Assembly (NCBI RefSeq): GCF_003367245.1
Contig: NZ_QRGR01000021.1
Location: forward strand, 62,001-126,000
Origin: Pontibacter diazotrophicus
Lineage (GTDB): Bacteria; Bacteroidota; Bacteroidia; Cytophagales; Hymenobacteraceae
DNA length: 64,000 nt
Direction of reading: 5' to 3'
The notes under the pieces are model-generated. The model had not been told where the DNA came from. It searched no databases and saw only the letters and a list, made by a program, of their open reading frames with translations. Shown in pieces: positions 28,124 to 35,727 of this stretch. The stretch's first letter is position 1. Each line of letters begins with the position of its first letter. Both the position numbers and the translations under genes were made by a program.

Positions 28124-28200
28124 ATGCGAAAAATAGCAGGTTATGGCACCACTGTTGCTAAATAATCGTTAGGCAGAAAACAGGAATAGAACAGCAGCTT

Positions 28201-28428
28201 ATGAAGTTTACAAAAATATACGACCCTCGCGAGATGAACTCTTACCAGTTTGTGGCGGCAACCGGCTTAGTCATGACCCTGGTGGCGAATATTATCATGC
28301 TGCTCATCGGCAAAAGCATGCCTAACTTTGAGGCGCTTTACCTGTGCTGGGCGGTGTTTTTTGGACTGGGCACCATCGTAAACTTCAATAGCAATCCTGA
28401 CGATCACGATCATCACCACCACCATTAA
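28201..28428 (+). CDS. Small two-span membrane protein with C-terminal His tail
   Basis: A 75-residue protein with two predicted membrane helices (about residues 19-37 and 47-61) and an end rich in Asp and His (DDHDHHHHH). I recognise no family. The His/Asp tail could bind Zn, Ni or Cu, or be a chance low-complexity end. It stands alone and converges with the alpha/beta hydrolase gene, with 10 bp between stops. The clear hydrophobic pattern and start support a real gene. Confidence 0.65.
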   Translation: MKFTKIYDPREMNSYQFVAATGLVMTLVANIIMLLIGKSMPNFEALYLCWAVFFGLGTIVNFNSNPDDHDHHHHH

Positions 28429-28438
28429 CGTACTGCTG

Positions 28439-29440
28439 CTACTTCAGAAATGATAGCAGCGCCTCATGAAAACGCTGTGTGGCGGCTATATGCGGGATAT
28501 GCCCCACTCCCTGCAACGCTACCAGTTTAGCTTTCGGAATAGCCTGGGCTGTTCTCTTTCCCAGCTCCGGATACTGCCCATGCTCCTGTAGCTTCTGCTT
28601 ATCTTTTATATACCCTTTCCCCACAATGGTTCTGTCCTCCTGCCCTATTACCAGGAGTGTAGTCACCTGCAGCTGATCAAACTCATACACAACCGGCTGC
28701 TGATAAATCATGGCATACGTCAGGGCTGAGGCTTCGGCTACTTTCGGATAATCCGGGTGCCCAATCTGCGCCGCCGGCACCTTCACCCATTCGTCATAGG
28801 CAGGATTCCAGGATGTATAGTAGGATTGGTGGTAGTCGCGGATACTTTCCTCTGTGCGCTTCAACTCCGCCTGGTACAGCTCCTCCAGGTTCTTGTACGG
28901 CACAAACAGCCTGTAATCCTCCAGCCCTATCGGGTTTTCCAGCACCAGTTTCGACGTCATCTCCGGATACAGCAGCGCAAAGCGTGTAGCCAGCATGCCT
29001 CCCATTGAGTGCCCGACTACCGCCACCTGCTGCACACTTAAATGCTGTAAAAGCGCTTTTGTATTCTCCGCTAGCTGGTGAAAGTTATAGTATACCTCCG
29101 GCTTCTCCGACTTACCAAAACCTATCTGATCCGTCACGATAACGCGGTAGCCGTTGTCGGCCAGGAATTTTATGGTCTGTCCCCAGTAAGCCCCGAAAAA
29201 GTTCTTGCCGTGCAGCAGCATAACTGCCTGTGGGTTTTGCACCTGCCTAGCAGGAGGCACATCCATATAAGCCATTTCATACTGCTCGCCCTCCACGCTA
29301 ACAGGCAGGTGTTTCACCTCATAGGGATAGTCATAGCCATCCATTGTCGCGTTAAGCGTGGCAGGCACCTGTGCCATTAGCGGCAGGCATAGCAGCCAGC
29401 ACACACAAAGGGCACTTATACTTCTGATGGTCTTGTTCAT
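28439..29440 (-). CDS. Alpha/beta hydrolase, exported
   Basis: A 333-residue alpha/beta hydrolase. A signal peptide (residues ~1-24) precedes an N-terminal ~45-residue segment, then the fold: LLHGKNFFGAYW (oxyanion loop), VTDQIGFGKSEKP, nucleophile elbow VVGHSMGGM, and the late His in GVGHIPHI. The Asp of the triad is probably in VIGQEDRTIVG. The start MNKTIRS at 29440 suits a signal peptide; an ATG three codons upstream (29449) is possible. The substrate cannot be told; epoxide hydrolase- or carboxylesterase-like enzymes share these motifs. Confidence 0.88.
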   Translation of the reverse strand: MNKTIRSISALCVCWLLCLPLMAQVPATLNATMDGYDYPYEVKHLPVSVEGEQYEMAYMDVPPARQVQNPQAVMLLHGKNFFGAYWGQTIKFLADNGYRVIVTDQIGFGKSEKPEVYYNFHQLAENTKALLQHLSVQQVAVVGHSMGGMLATRFALLYPEMTSKLVLENPIGLEDYRLFVPYKNLEELYQAELKRTEESIRDYHQSYYTSWNPAYDEWVKVPAAQIGHPDYPKVAEASALTYAMIYQQPVVYEFDQLQVTTLLVIGQEDRTIVGKGYIKDKQKLQEHGQYPELGKRTAQAIPKAKLVALQGVGHIPHIAATQRFHEALLSFLK

Positions 29441-29501
29441 TTTTTCCATTGTCTCGGGTTGTACAGCTATACTTTACTACTGAAACTTCAGATAGGTTTA
29501 A

Positions 29502-29532
29502 AACAAAAAAACCTGCTACCTGGGGTAGCAAG
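29502..29532 (-). terminator. Intrinsic terminator of the T9SS cargo gene
   Basis: On the minus strand GCTACC and GGTAGC form a six-bp GC-containing stem around three bases, extended by flanking pairs, followed by a run of seven T and then GTTT. It lies 34 bases after the stop of the T9SS protein gene. Confidence 0.75.
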
Positions 29533-29565
29533 CTTTTCAGAACAAACAATTTTCACTAACCGATT

Positions 29566-30813
29566 TTACTGTACAAGTATTTTCTTTGTATGGTATTTTT
29601 TGCCCTGCGCAATCTGCAGGTAATAAATACCGCGCCCGAAGGGCGTCAGGTCTATCTGCCGGTTATACTCCCCCGACAGTTTCTCCACGGTATCTACAAA
29701 CACCTCTTCTCCGTTTCTGTCCATCACGCTTACCCTTGTGGTGCCTATGTCTTCTAGGCTAAAGTTCAGGTTAAAGCGCCCATTGTTCGGGTTGGGGTAG
29801 AAGTTTATTTCTTCTACTGCCAAAACCTCTTTCTTTTTAGTTTCCACGGCAGCGCCGGCCTCTTTCAGCGTCTCCTTATCATCAGCGTTGATATCCTCCA
29901 CGCTGGCTTTCATATGAATCACTACTCTTGAAATTCCATGCCCCAGTTTCAGGTATTCTGCCTTCACCTCTTCTTCTTTCCCATTTTCATCTATTCTATA
30001 AACTTTCTTTTCACCTGTCTTCTCGTCTTTTATTACTCTAAGCTGAATCTTGGTTTCTCCCGGAGAAAGTAAGGAATCAATACTGATGGCGTTGCTGCTT
30101 TTATGCACGACAATGCTTCTGATTTCACTGGGATCCAGGCCTAAAAGTGTTTCGCTGCCAGGACGCAGCCGGAATACGTTGCCTGCTGAATCTCTTACTG
30201 ATTCAAATATAGCATTGGGATGCACGATCCTGAATTTTACCACATTCCCATCCTTTACAGACTCAAATCGGTGGAATTGCGTGGCGCTGTCTCCCCTGTG
30301 GTACAAGATCCTGCTTCCCTTTATCGAGCGGGCGAAGATGGTATCCATCTTATGGCTTCTGATACGTTCAAGCAGTGCTCTCCGATCTGCGCTGCCTACT
30401 TCACTATCCAACTTGTAGATTTTAAATTTGTCACCATTCAAGACATGAAATGCAGCGGTGGTGTCCATCCTCAGGCCCTCCGCATTAATGAATGCTTTTC
30501 TGAAGTCGGTGATGGCAACTGTTGTATCGAACTTAAATGTAGCAGAAAGTCCGGACTGTAACCGCCTGAGTGAAGCTGTATCAACCGTAATGCCTTTTAT
30601 GGACTGAAGCAGCTGCGCATGATCTGCTGCCTGCACTGTAGTGTCCGTCAACTGCATTTTCCCGTTTACCTCTTTCTGTATCCTGATGCGCAGGGTCTTT
30701 GTTTTCTCCGCTTCTGCATCCTGTGCAGCTAGCTGGTGGAGAGGGAAAAAGGCCAGTAAAAAAACGATGGCCATCTTTACCACATGCAATAGAAGCGTAG
30801 TTACAGTATTCAT
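29566..30813 (-). CDS. Exported protein with T9SS type A C-terminal sorting domain
   Basis: A 415-residue protein. It has a signal peptide (residues ~8-30), then ~300 residues without a domain I recognise, rich in 'MDTT' and 'IKG' type strands. The C-terminal ~80 residues form a type A T9SS sorting domain (FYPNPNNGRFNLNF ... RVSVMDRNGEEV ... GIYYLQIAQGKKYHTKKILVQ). It should be exported across the inner membrane by Sec, then across the outer membrane by T9SS with removal of the tail. It is divergent from a kinase/regulator pair across a repeat-rich region, so it is probably a target of that system. Confidence 0.85.
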   Translation of the reverse strand: MNTVTTLLLHVVKMAIVFLLAFFPLHQLAAQDAEAEKTKTLRIRIQKEVNGKMQLTDTTVQAADHAQLLQSIKGITVDTASLRRLQSGLSATFKFDTTVAITDFRKAFINAEGLRMDTTAAFHVLNGDKFKIYKLDSEVGSADRRALLERIRSHKMDTIFARSIKGSRILYHRGDSATQFHRFESVKDGNVVKFRIVHPNAIFESVRDSAGNVFRLRPGSETLLGLDPSEIRSIVVHKSSNAISIDSLLSPGETKIQLRVIKDEKTGEKKVYRIDENGKEEEVKAEYLKLGHGISRVVIHMKASVEDINADDKETLKEAGAAVETKKKEVLAVEEINFYPNPNNGRFNLNFSLEDIGTTRVSVMDRNGEEVFVDTVEKLSGEYNRQIDLTPFGRGIYYLQIAQGKKYHTKKILVQ

Positions 30814-30838
30814 CTTTTTGTCCTTTTAAGTTCTTGTT

Positions 30839-30846
30839 CAAACTTA
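30839..30846 (-). promoter_or_regulatory. TAnnTTTG element of the T9SS cargo gene
   Basis: On the minus strand this reads TAAGTTTG, 25 bases upstream of the ATG at 30813. There is no well-placed TTG at -33. The nearest GTTAAAG-type box starts 22 bases further upstream, the position expected for an activator. Confidence 0.5.
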
Positions 30847-30868
30847 CGCTGTTTCGCTCCTCCTTTTA

Positions 30869-30907
30869 GTTAAGGCAAGGTTAAAGTCTGTTAAAGAAAT
30901 GTTAAAT
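30869..30907. promoter_or_regulatory. Four direct GTTAAAG-type boxes, 10-11 bp period (left array)
   Basis: Boxes start at 30869 (GTTAAGG), 30880 (GTTAAAG), 30890 (GTTAAAG) and 30901 (GTTAAAT), with periods of 11, 10 and 11 bases. One-turn direct repeats are the usual binding pattern of OmpR/PhoB-type regulators. The neighbouring genes encode just such a regulator. Confidence 0.65.
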
Positions 30908-31030
30908 AAGATGTAAGCTGGCTAGTGCTGTAAACATGTTGCGGTGGTTGACAATACCATCCGAAGTTCATACCTTATACTCAGCATTACCTATTTATTT
31001 ATCAACTACTTAAGATTTTACTCATGCAAA

Positions 31031-31068
31031 GTTAAAGCACCGCTAAAAAGGTTAAAGAAAAGTTAAAG
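31031..31068. promoter_or_regulatory. GTTAAAG-type boxes (right array)
   Basis: Exact GTTAAAG boxes start at 31031, 31051 and 31062; an imperfect box GCTAAAA begins at 31042. The last two are spaced by one helical turn (11 bp). The array ends 25 bases before the -7 element of the sensor kinase promoter, which suits an activator and autoregulation. Confidence 0.65.
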
Positions 31069-31093
31069 TCGAGCGCAGGGAGTTTCAAAAACG

Positions 31094-31101
31094 TACATTT
31101 G
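31094..31101 (+). promoter_or_regulatory. TAnnTTTG element of the sensor kinase/regulator operon
   Basis: TACATTTG lies only five bases before the GTG start at 31106, implying an almost leaderless mRNA. No TTG is present at -33, consistent with activator dependence on the GTTAAAG array. Confidence 0.5.
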
Positions 31102-31105
31102 TTTT

Positions 31106-33358
31106 GTGAGCAAGCATACTATCATAGGCGTTATCGTGCTGATGAGCATCTCCCTGCTGGGTGTAGTAGGGCTGCAACTGTATTGGATTAACGATGCCAT
31201 TAAAGTAAAGCAGGAGCAGTTTGACCGCAGCGTAAATACTGCGCTCACGAAAGTGGTGGAGAAACTCGAAACACATGAAGCCGTTTCGGTGGTGGCGCAC
31301 CAGATGGCATCCCTTAATAAAGAGACACCAACTCCTTTGCCGGACACAGCGCATGCCTCAGCATTAGCATCAGCAGAGAGCCATGCTCATACACCTCCAA
31401 AACCTGCTAAAAAGGTCGCTAAGCCTGCTAATCAAGATCCAAAACCTCAGCCTGAAAAGCCAAAGACTACCGTCCTCTCAGTTCCTTCTAAAAAAGAAGC
31501 GGTAACAGCGCACAGGGTAACCTATGATGATATTCTGCAAAAGAGTGCACCGGCAGATTTCATCATTATATCTCCGGAGGGAAACATAAAATTTGACAAT
31601 GGCAGAGTTACTCATCCGCCCGGGCGAAAGAACCTGAGAGATAATAAAGCAGCGGCATCCGCTCAGGCTATTGCCGCTTCTCCAGCTTTCGACTCCTACC
31701 TCAACCTGGCAGAAGGCTTGCCGGATACCATACATTTCAGGAATCCGGTTCATGGAAGAGCCTATTCTATAGACTCGGAATTTCAGTGGGAAAAGGTGCA
31801 GGAATACAGAAGACTAGCTGATTCAGCAGCTAGTCTGTTCCGGTCTCATCATACCGCACCCCTCCATATCTCTGTTGATACGCTGCGGTTTCTCGCAGCA
31901 GAAATGGGCAACCTGAAACATCAGAAAAGGATACCTATAACATTTGAGCCTGCTGCTATATCCTCCATAAATGTGCGCTACGATAGCATCTTTATTTACC
32001 ATACAGACACGGCGAGGCAGGCATACTTTCGCCGTGGCACTACAACCCGATCAGGAAATGCGGCCCGCACCACCATATCGAGAGAAGCTACACAGCTAAA
32101 GGTGGCAACACCATTGAAGGGCACTGCAAAACTGCAGGAGACGAAGGTGGCCACACCAACAAGAGTGACGACCAAAGGTCAGGCCGCCGCTGTGAAACCC
32201 ATCAGATTGCCACATGCCAGAACAGACGCCTCCAGTATTGAAAAAATAGAGATAAAGAAGGACAAGCTAAACGATGTGGTGCAGAAAATGGTGGTGGAGT
32301 ATGCAGTAAAGGACGAGCCTTTGCAGGAGCGCCTGAACCTGCACGGCCTGCACCACTTGCTGAAGGCGGAGTTGCAGCAGCAGGGTATTCTGCTTGACTT
32401 TGGCTTTTGGGTTGTAGCGGGGCAAACTGACACAGTGGCCGCGCAGAACATTACCGCCATCAGGCACCAGGCCTTACCTAGTTATAAAGCTACCCTCTTC
32501 CCGAATGATATATTTGATAAGCCGGATTACCTGGGGCTTTACTTCCCCGACAGTAAAGCCTATGCCCTTAAATCGCTGTGGGGGATGCTGTCGCTTTCGG
32601 CCCTGTTCACGCTGGTAATCATCGCCACCTTCGGCACCACCATTCATATCATCTACAAGCAGAAGAAGCTTTCGGAGATGAAGAACGACTTCATCAACAA
32701 CATGACGCATGAGTTTAAAACACCCATCGCTACCATTTCGCTGGCCACTGATTCCATTGCAAACCCGAAAGTATACGAGAACCCGGACAAGATACAGTAT
32801 TATACCCGCATCATCAGGGAGGAGAACAAGCGGATGAATGCACAGGTGGAGAACGTGCTGCAGATAGCGTTGCTGGAGAAAAATGAGTTTAAAATGAACC
32901 TGCAGCCGATTGATGTACATGCACTTATCCATAAAGCCATTGAAGGAATACGCCTGCAGGTGGAGCAGCGCCTGGGGCAGGTAAACGTGCAACTGAATGC
33001 CCTGCAGCATGAGTTACTGTCTGATGAGGTGCACCTTTATAATGTGATCTGCAACCTCCTCGACAACGCAAACAAATATTCTCCTGCAACACCTGACATA
33101 CAGCTTGTAACCAAAAACGTGAACGGAGGCATTCTGATCGCCGTGGAAGACAAAGGCATTGGCATGAGCAAGGATACGCAGCAGCGGGTGTTCGAGAAGT
33201 TTTACAGGGTACCAACAGGTAACCTGCACAATGTTAAAGGCTTTGGCCTTGGCCTGAGTTATGTAAAGGCCATTGTACAGGCGCACCACGGAGATATCAG
33301 CTTAAAAAGTGAATTAGGGAAAGGCAGCCGATTTGAGATTTTCCTGCCGATAGCTTGA
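31106..33358 (+). CDS. Sensor histidine kinase with long periplasmic domain
   Basis: A 750-residue kinase starting at GTG 31106. An N-terminal helix (~residues 5-26) and a second helix near residues 492-515 flank a long ~465-residue extracytoplasmic domain. Part of that domain (about 75-125) is rich in Lys, Pro and Ala and is low complexity. The kinase core has FINNMTHEFKTPIATIS with His535, N box NLLDNANKY, and G boxes (EDKGIGM, GFGLGLSYVK). It controls the OmpR-type regulator encoded 140 bp downstream. The periplasmic domain is longer than usual and I recognise no ligand-binding fold. A GTTAAAG array lies immediately upstream. Confidence 0.93.
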   Translation: MSKHTIIGVIVLMSISLLGVVGLQLYWINDAIKVKQEQFDRSVNTALTKVVEKLETHEAVSVVAHQMASLNKETPTPLPDTAHASALASAESHAHTPPKPAKKVAKPANQDPKPQPEKPKTTVLSVPSKKEAVTAHRVTYDDILQKSAPADFIIISPEGNIKFDNGRVTHPPGRKNLRDNKAAASAQAIAASPAFDSYLNLAEGLPDTIHFRNPVHGRAYSIDSEFQWEKVQEYRRLADSAASLFRSHHTAPLHISVDTLRFLAAEMGNLKHQKRIPITFEPAAISSINVRYDSIFIYHTDTARQAYFRRGTTTRSGNAARTTISREATQLKVATPLKGTAKLQETKVATPTRVTTKGQAAAVKPIRLPHARTDASSIEKIEIKKDKLNDVVQKMVVEYAVKDEPLQERLNLHGLHHLLKAELQQQGILLDFGFWVVAGQTDTVAAQNITAIRHQALPSYKATLFPNDIFDKPDYLGLYFPDSKAYALKSLWGMLSLSALFTLVIIATFGTTIHIIYKQKKLSEMKNDFINNMTHEFKTPIATISLATDSIANPKVYENPDKIQYYTRIIREENKRMNAQVENVLQIALLEKNEFKMNLQPIDVHALIHKAIEGIRLQVEQRLGQVNVQLNALQHELLSDEVHLYNVICNLLDNANKYSPATPDIQLVTKNVNGGILIAVEDKGIGMSKDTQQRVFEKFYRVPTGNLHNVKGFGLGLSYVKAIVQAHHGDISLKSELGKGSRFEIFLPIA

Positions 33359-33496
33359 ATTTTGAATAACTGAATTTTGAATATTAGGGAACAGTTGGCA
33401 AGTGTTGTAGCTTCTATTCAGTTATTTTAAACTCAGATATTCAGAATTCTCCATTGCTTATTCAATTATGCAAAATTCTTTATTCAAAATTAAAAG
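33357..33496. repeat. Intergenic repeat with inverted TTTGAATAACTGAAT motifs (copy A)
   Basis: Between the kinase and regulator genes, AATAACTGAAT (33365-33375) is complementary to ATTCAGTTATT (33416-33426). GAATAACTGAATTTTGAAT at 33364-33382 is identical to 44593-44611. Further TTTGAAT/ATTCAAA pieces surround it. It looks like a small dispersed palindromic repeat. Confidence 0.55.
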
Positions 33497-33498
33497 CT

Positions 33499-34212
33499 AT
33501 GGCAGAAACAGTGATAAAAATACTTTTGGCTGAAGATGACCCCAACTTCGGCATTGTGCTGCGCGACTACCTCGAACTGCACGATTACGAAGTTACCCTC
33601 TGCGTCGACGGTTGCAAAGGCCTCACTGCTTTCCGGAAAGGCACTTACGACCTTTGCATACTCGATGTGATGATGCCGGAGAAGGATGGCTTCACTCTTG
33701 CCCGGGATATAAAGAAACTCAACCCAAACGTGCCGCTTATCTTTTTAACCGCCAAAACCTTGAAAGAAGATATGCTGGAGGGTTTCAAGATAGGTGCCGA
33801 TGATTACATCACCAAGCCGTTCGATTCTGAAGTATTGCTCTGCAAGATAAGAGCCATTCTTAACCGAAAAGCCGGAGCAGGAACGGCAAAACAAGAGCAG
33901 TCAGAGTTTGTGGTAGGGCAGTACGTTTTCCAGCCAAAGCTGCGCCTGCTTATCCGGAAAGGTCAGGAACAAAAGCTTTCTCCTAAAGAAGCTGACCTGC
34001 TGCGCATGCTGTGCCAGCACCTGAACGATGTACTACCCCGCGAAGAAGCCCTGCATCAAATCTGGCACGAAGACAGCTACTTTACCGCTAGAAGCATGGA
34101 TGTTTACATTGCCAAGCTCCGAAAATTCCTGAAAGAGGATTCTACTGTTGAAATTATCAACATTCATGGGCAGGGTTACAGGTTGTGCGTTCACAACGGT
34201 GCCCTTCTCTAG
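33499..34212 (+). CDS. OmpR/PhoB-family response regulator
   Basis: A 237-residue regulator with an N-terminal receiver (acid pocket EDD at 12-14, phosphorylated Asp56 in CILDVMMP, LTAKT switch, Lys in ITKPFD) and a C-terminal winged helix (about 140-235) ending IINIHGQGYRL. I took the ATG at 33499 (MAETVIK); upstream in-frame codons belong to the repeat region. The winged-helix type binds tandem direct repeats with 10-11 bp spacing, and exactly such boxes (GTTAAAG) are found upstream of the kinase gene. It follows the kinase and shares its operon. Confidence 0.95.
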   Translation: MAETVIKILLAEDDPNFGIVLRDYLELHDYEVTLCVDGCKGLTAFRKGTYDLCILDVMMPEKDGFTLARDIKKLNPNVPLIFLTAKTLKEDMLEGFKIGADDYITKPFDSEVLLCKIRAILNRKAGAGTAKQEQSEFVVGQYVFQPKLRLLIRKGQEQKLSPKEADLLRMLCQHLNDVLPREEALHQIWHEDSYFTARSMDVYIAKLRKFLKEDSTVEIINIHGQGYRLCVHNGALL

Positions 34213-34374
34213 TTTTGCTGCAGCTATAACATACGCTGCAGCCTAAGTCTCTTGTGTTGTCAGTTCCTTTCAATACACTTCAGGCAGTCGCTTTCTAACG
34301 CCCTGATGCGTAACTCATTTAAGAAATTCCCTTATAAGAACCAGAAATCTTAGTAAGGTCTTCAGATAGCAGGT

Positions 34375-34420
34375 AAAACAACAGCCCCTGCCTTTTGAAA
34401 AAGGCAGGGGCTGTTGTTTT
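34375..34420. terminator. Bidirectional terminator between response regulator and outer-membrane protein genes
   Basis: The arms 34375-34395 and 34400-34420 are perfectly complementary. They hold a GC-rich core (CAGCCCCTGCC / GGCAGGGGCTG) with AAAAC and GTTTT ends, so U-rich tails exist on both strands. It lies between convergent genes. Confidence 0.85.
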
Positions 34421-34483
34421 AAAATGAGTTTGGGCTACCGCAAAGCAGTAGCCCAATACTAAACTAAAACACTAAACTCATTA

Positions 34484-35212
34484 TTAAAATGTAAATCCGA
34501 CAGAGGTTTTCACAACGCGGTTAAAGGTATCAAAGCTGCCGTTGTTATCTAGGCTATTGAGGCCGTAATCGTAGCCGGCGCTTAGGTTAAAGCCATTGGC
34601 AAATCTATAGCCAAGGCCACCTGTTATAGCCACATCGAATTCACGAAAGCTGCTTTTCACATCAAACTCCTGGTTCAGCGCTTTGATTCCTAAGGCACCT
34701 GCCTCTGCTTTTACCTTATTAGAGATGAGGTAAGAAACCTGCGGACCGGCAAAGATATGAAAGCCCTCTCCTACATAAACCTTAGCCAGCACGGGTAAAT
34801 CCAGGTACTCACCCCTGTTTGTGATAGTAACGTTTGTATTCAGGAAGTCTAGCTGCTCTACTGGTACTTTGCCTGTCAGCACAGTACCTTTCTGCGAATA
34901 CTGCAGCCCCGGCTCAATCTCAAAGCCCGGTAATATTGGAATGGCTACATAGCCACCTGCATGAAATCCTGTGCGCATTTGCTGCGAAAAAGAACCACCC
35001 GAGATATCAGCTAAATCCTGCACGCTCTGCATGGTTTCACCTTCCCAATCTGCCAGGTTTAAACCTGCTCTAATTCCGAAACGCACCGTTGATTGCTGCT
35101 TCTGCGTGTTGTACGGTTGTGATGGGTTTATATAACCCGGTCTTTTTTGTGCACTCGCATCGCTTACTGCAAAGCCTAACGCAACTGCCATCAGTAGAAA
35201 TATCTTTTTCAT
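34484..35212 (-). CDS. PorT-like outer-membrane beta-barrel protein
   Basis: A 242-residue protein with a signal peptide (MKKIFLLMAVALGFAVSDASA) and a porin-family beta-barrel from residue ~45. Alternating strands are seen, such as RFGIRAGLNLADW, YLDLPVLAKVYVGEGFHIFAGPQVSYL and GLGYRFANGFNLSAGYDYGL, and it ends with the aromatic TSVGFTF typical of outer-membrane barrels. The family (PorT/opacity-like) includes many paralogues in Bacteroidota with unknown individual roles. It stands alone, convergent with the regulator gene. Confidence 0.9.
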   Translation of the reverse strand: MKKIFLLMAVALGFAVSDASAQKRPGYINPSQPYNTQKQQSTVRFGIRAGLNLADWEGETMQSVQDLADISGGSFSQQMRTGFHAGGYVAIPILPGFEIEPGLQYSQKGTVLTGKVPVEQLDFLNTNVTITNRGEYLDLPVLAKVYVGEGFHIFAGPQVSYLISNKVKAEAGALGIKALNQEFDVKSSFREFDVAITGGLGYRFANGFNLSAGYDYGLNSLDNNGSFDTFNRVVKTSVGFTF

Positions 35213-35335
35213 GATTGTAGTCTTTTTAACATACCCTATAAATTTCTAAGCTGCGCTGCTTGATTGTGAAGAATGGAATAACCGTGCCAGAAAGGTTCCC
35301 TTGATACCTGCACCTTTTAATATAATTCGCAATTA

Positions 35336-35387
35336 GTTCATTATCAGGTTAATATTTTTGAATAAAAATATTAACCTGATAATGAAC
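35336..35387. repeat. Perfect 24-bp inverted repeat with four-base loop
   Basis: The bases 35336-35359 (GTTCATTATCAGGTTAATAT plus TTTT) are the exact complement of 35364-35387, with GAAT as loop. It is 124 bp upstream of the outer-membrane protein start and not adjacent to any stop codon. It is AT-rich, so it is not a typical terminator. Confidence 0.7.
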
Positions 35388-35506
35388 GGAGGTGTTAACG
35401 GTAACATTGGGGCCTCTTTAAGGCGGAGAAAGCAGACGAATGATAGAATTTCCAAAGAGCAGGTTCTAAAGCTGAATAGAAATTTGAGGTAAACTATACA
35501 AGTAAC

Positions 35507-35660
35507 TCAAGTTGCGGTTTATTTTCGCATCTTAAATGAACCCACCCCTGCCCCTCCCAAGAGGGGAATCTTTCTTACAGGTCAAAATTCCCCTCTTGGG
35601 AGGGGCAGGGGTGGGTCTTCAACGGTAGTGAAACAGTGAAATGCTCATACCGCAACTTGA
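35507..35660. mobile_element. MITE-like element with 12-bp terminal inverted repeats and a 30-bp inner palindrome
   Basis: TCAAGTTGCGGT (35507-35518) and ACCGCAACTTGA (35649-35660) are perfect inverted ends 154 bp apart. Inside, 35540-35569 is the exact complement of 35587-35616 (30 bp, GC-rich: CCCACCCCTGCCCCTCCCAA). There is no reading frame inside. A related, imperfect palindrome lies 850 bp away at 36461-36534. This nested layout is that of a small non-autonomous element; no transposase is in the window. Confidence 0.6.
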
Positions 35661-35727
35661 ATTAGTATGAACATGTAATTAAATAACTGTTTAAGTTCTT
35701 GCCATCCAGAAAGGGAGTAGTTTAGCT

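Larger units (their letters stand above)
35213..35727. other. Intergenic region with a 24-bp hairpin and a MITE-like element
   Basis: No gene is seen. It holds the promoter region of the outer-membrane protein gene, a perfect 24-bp hairpin (35336-35387), and a palindromic element at 35507-35660. See the separate entries. Confidence 0.6.

Noticed and set aside
28374..28430. His-rich end of the 75-residue protein as a cloning tag artefact
   Set aside because: The tail is mixed with Asp and lies inside natural chromosomal sequence without vector features, so I keep it as native.
30869..31068. GTTAAAG repeats as a CRISPR-like array
   Set aside because: Units are 7 bp with 3-4 bp spacing; far too short for CRISPR, and they fit an activator site.
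31379..31500. Lys/Pro-rich segment of the kinase as a TonB-type linker
   Set aside because: It is similar in composition, but no TonB domain follows and the context is a histidine kinase.
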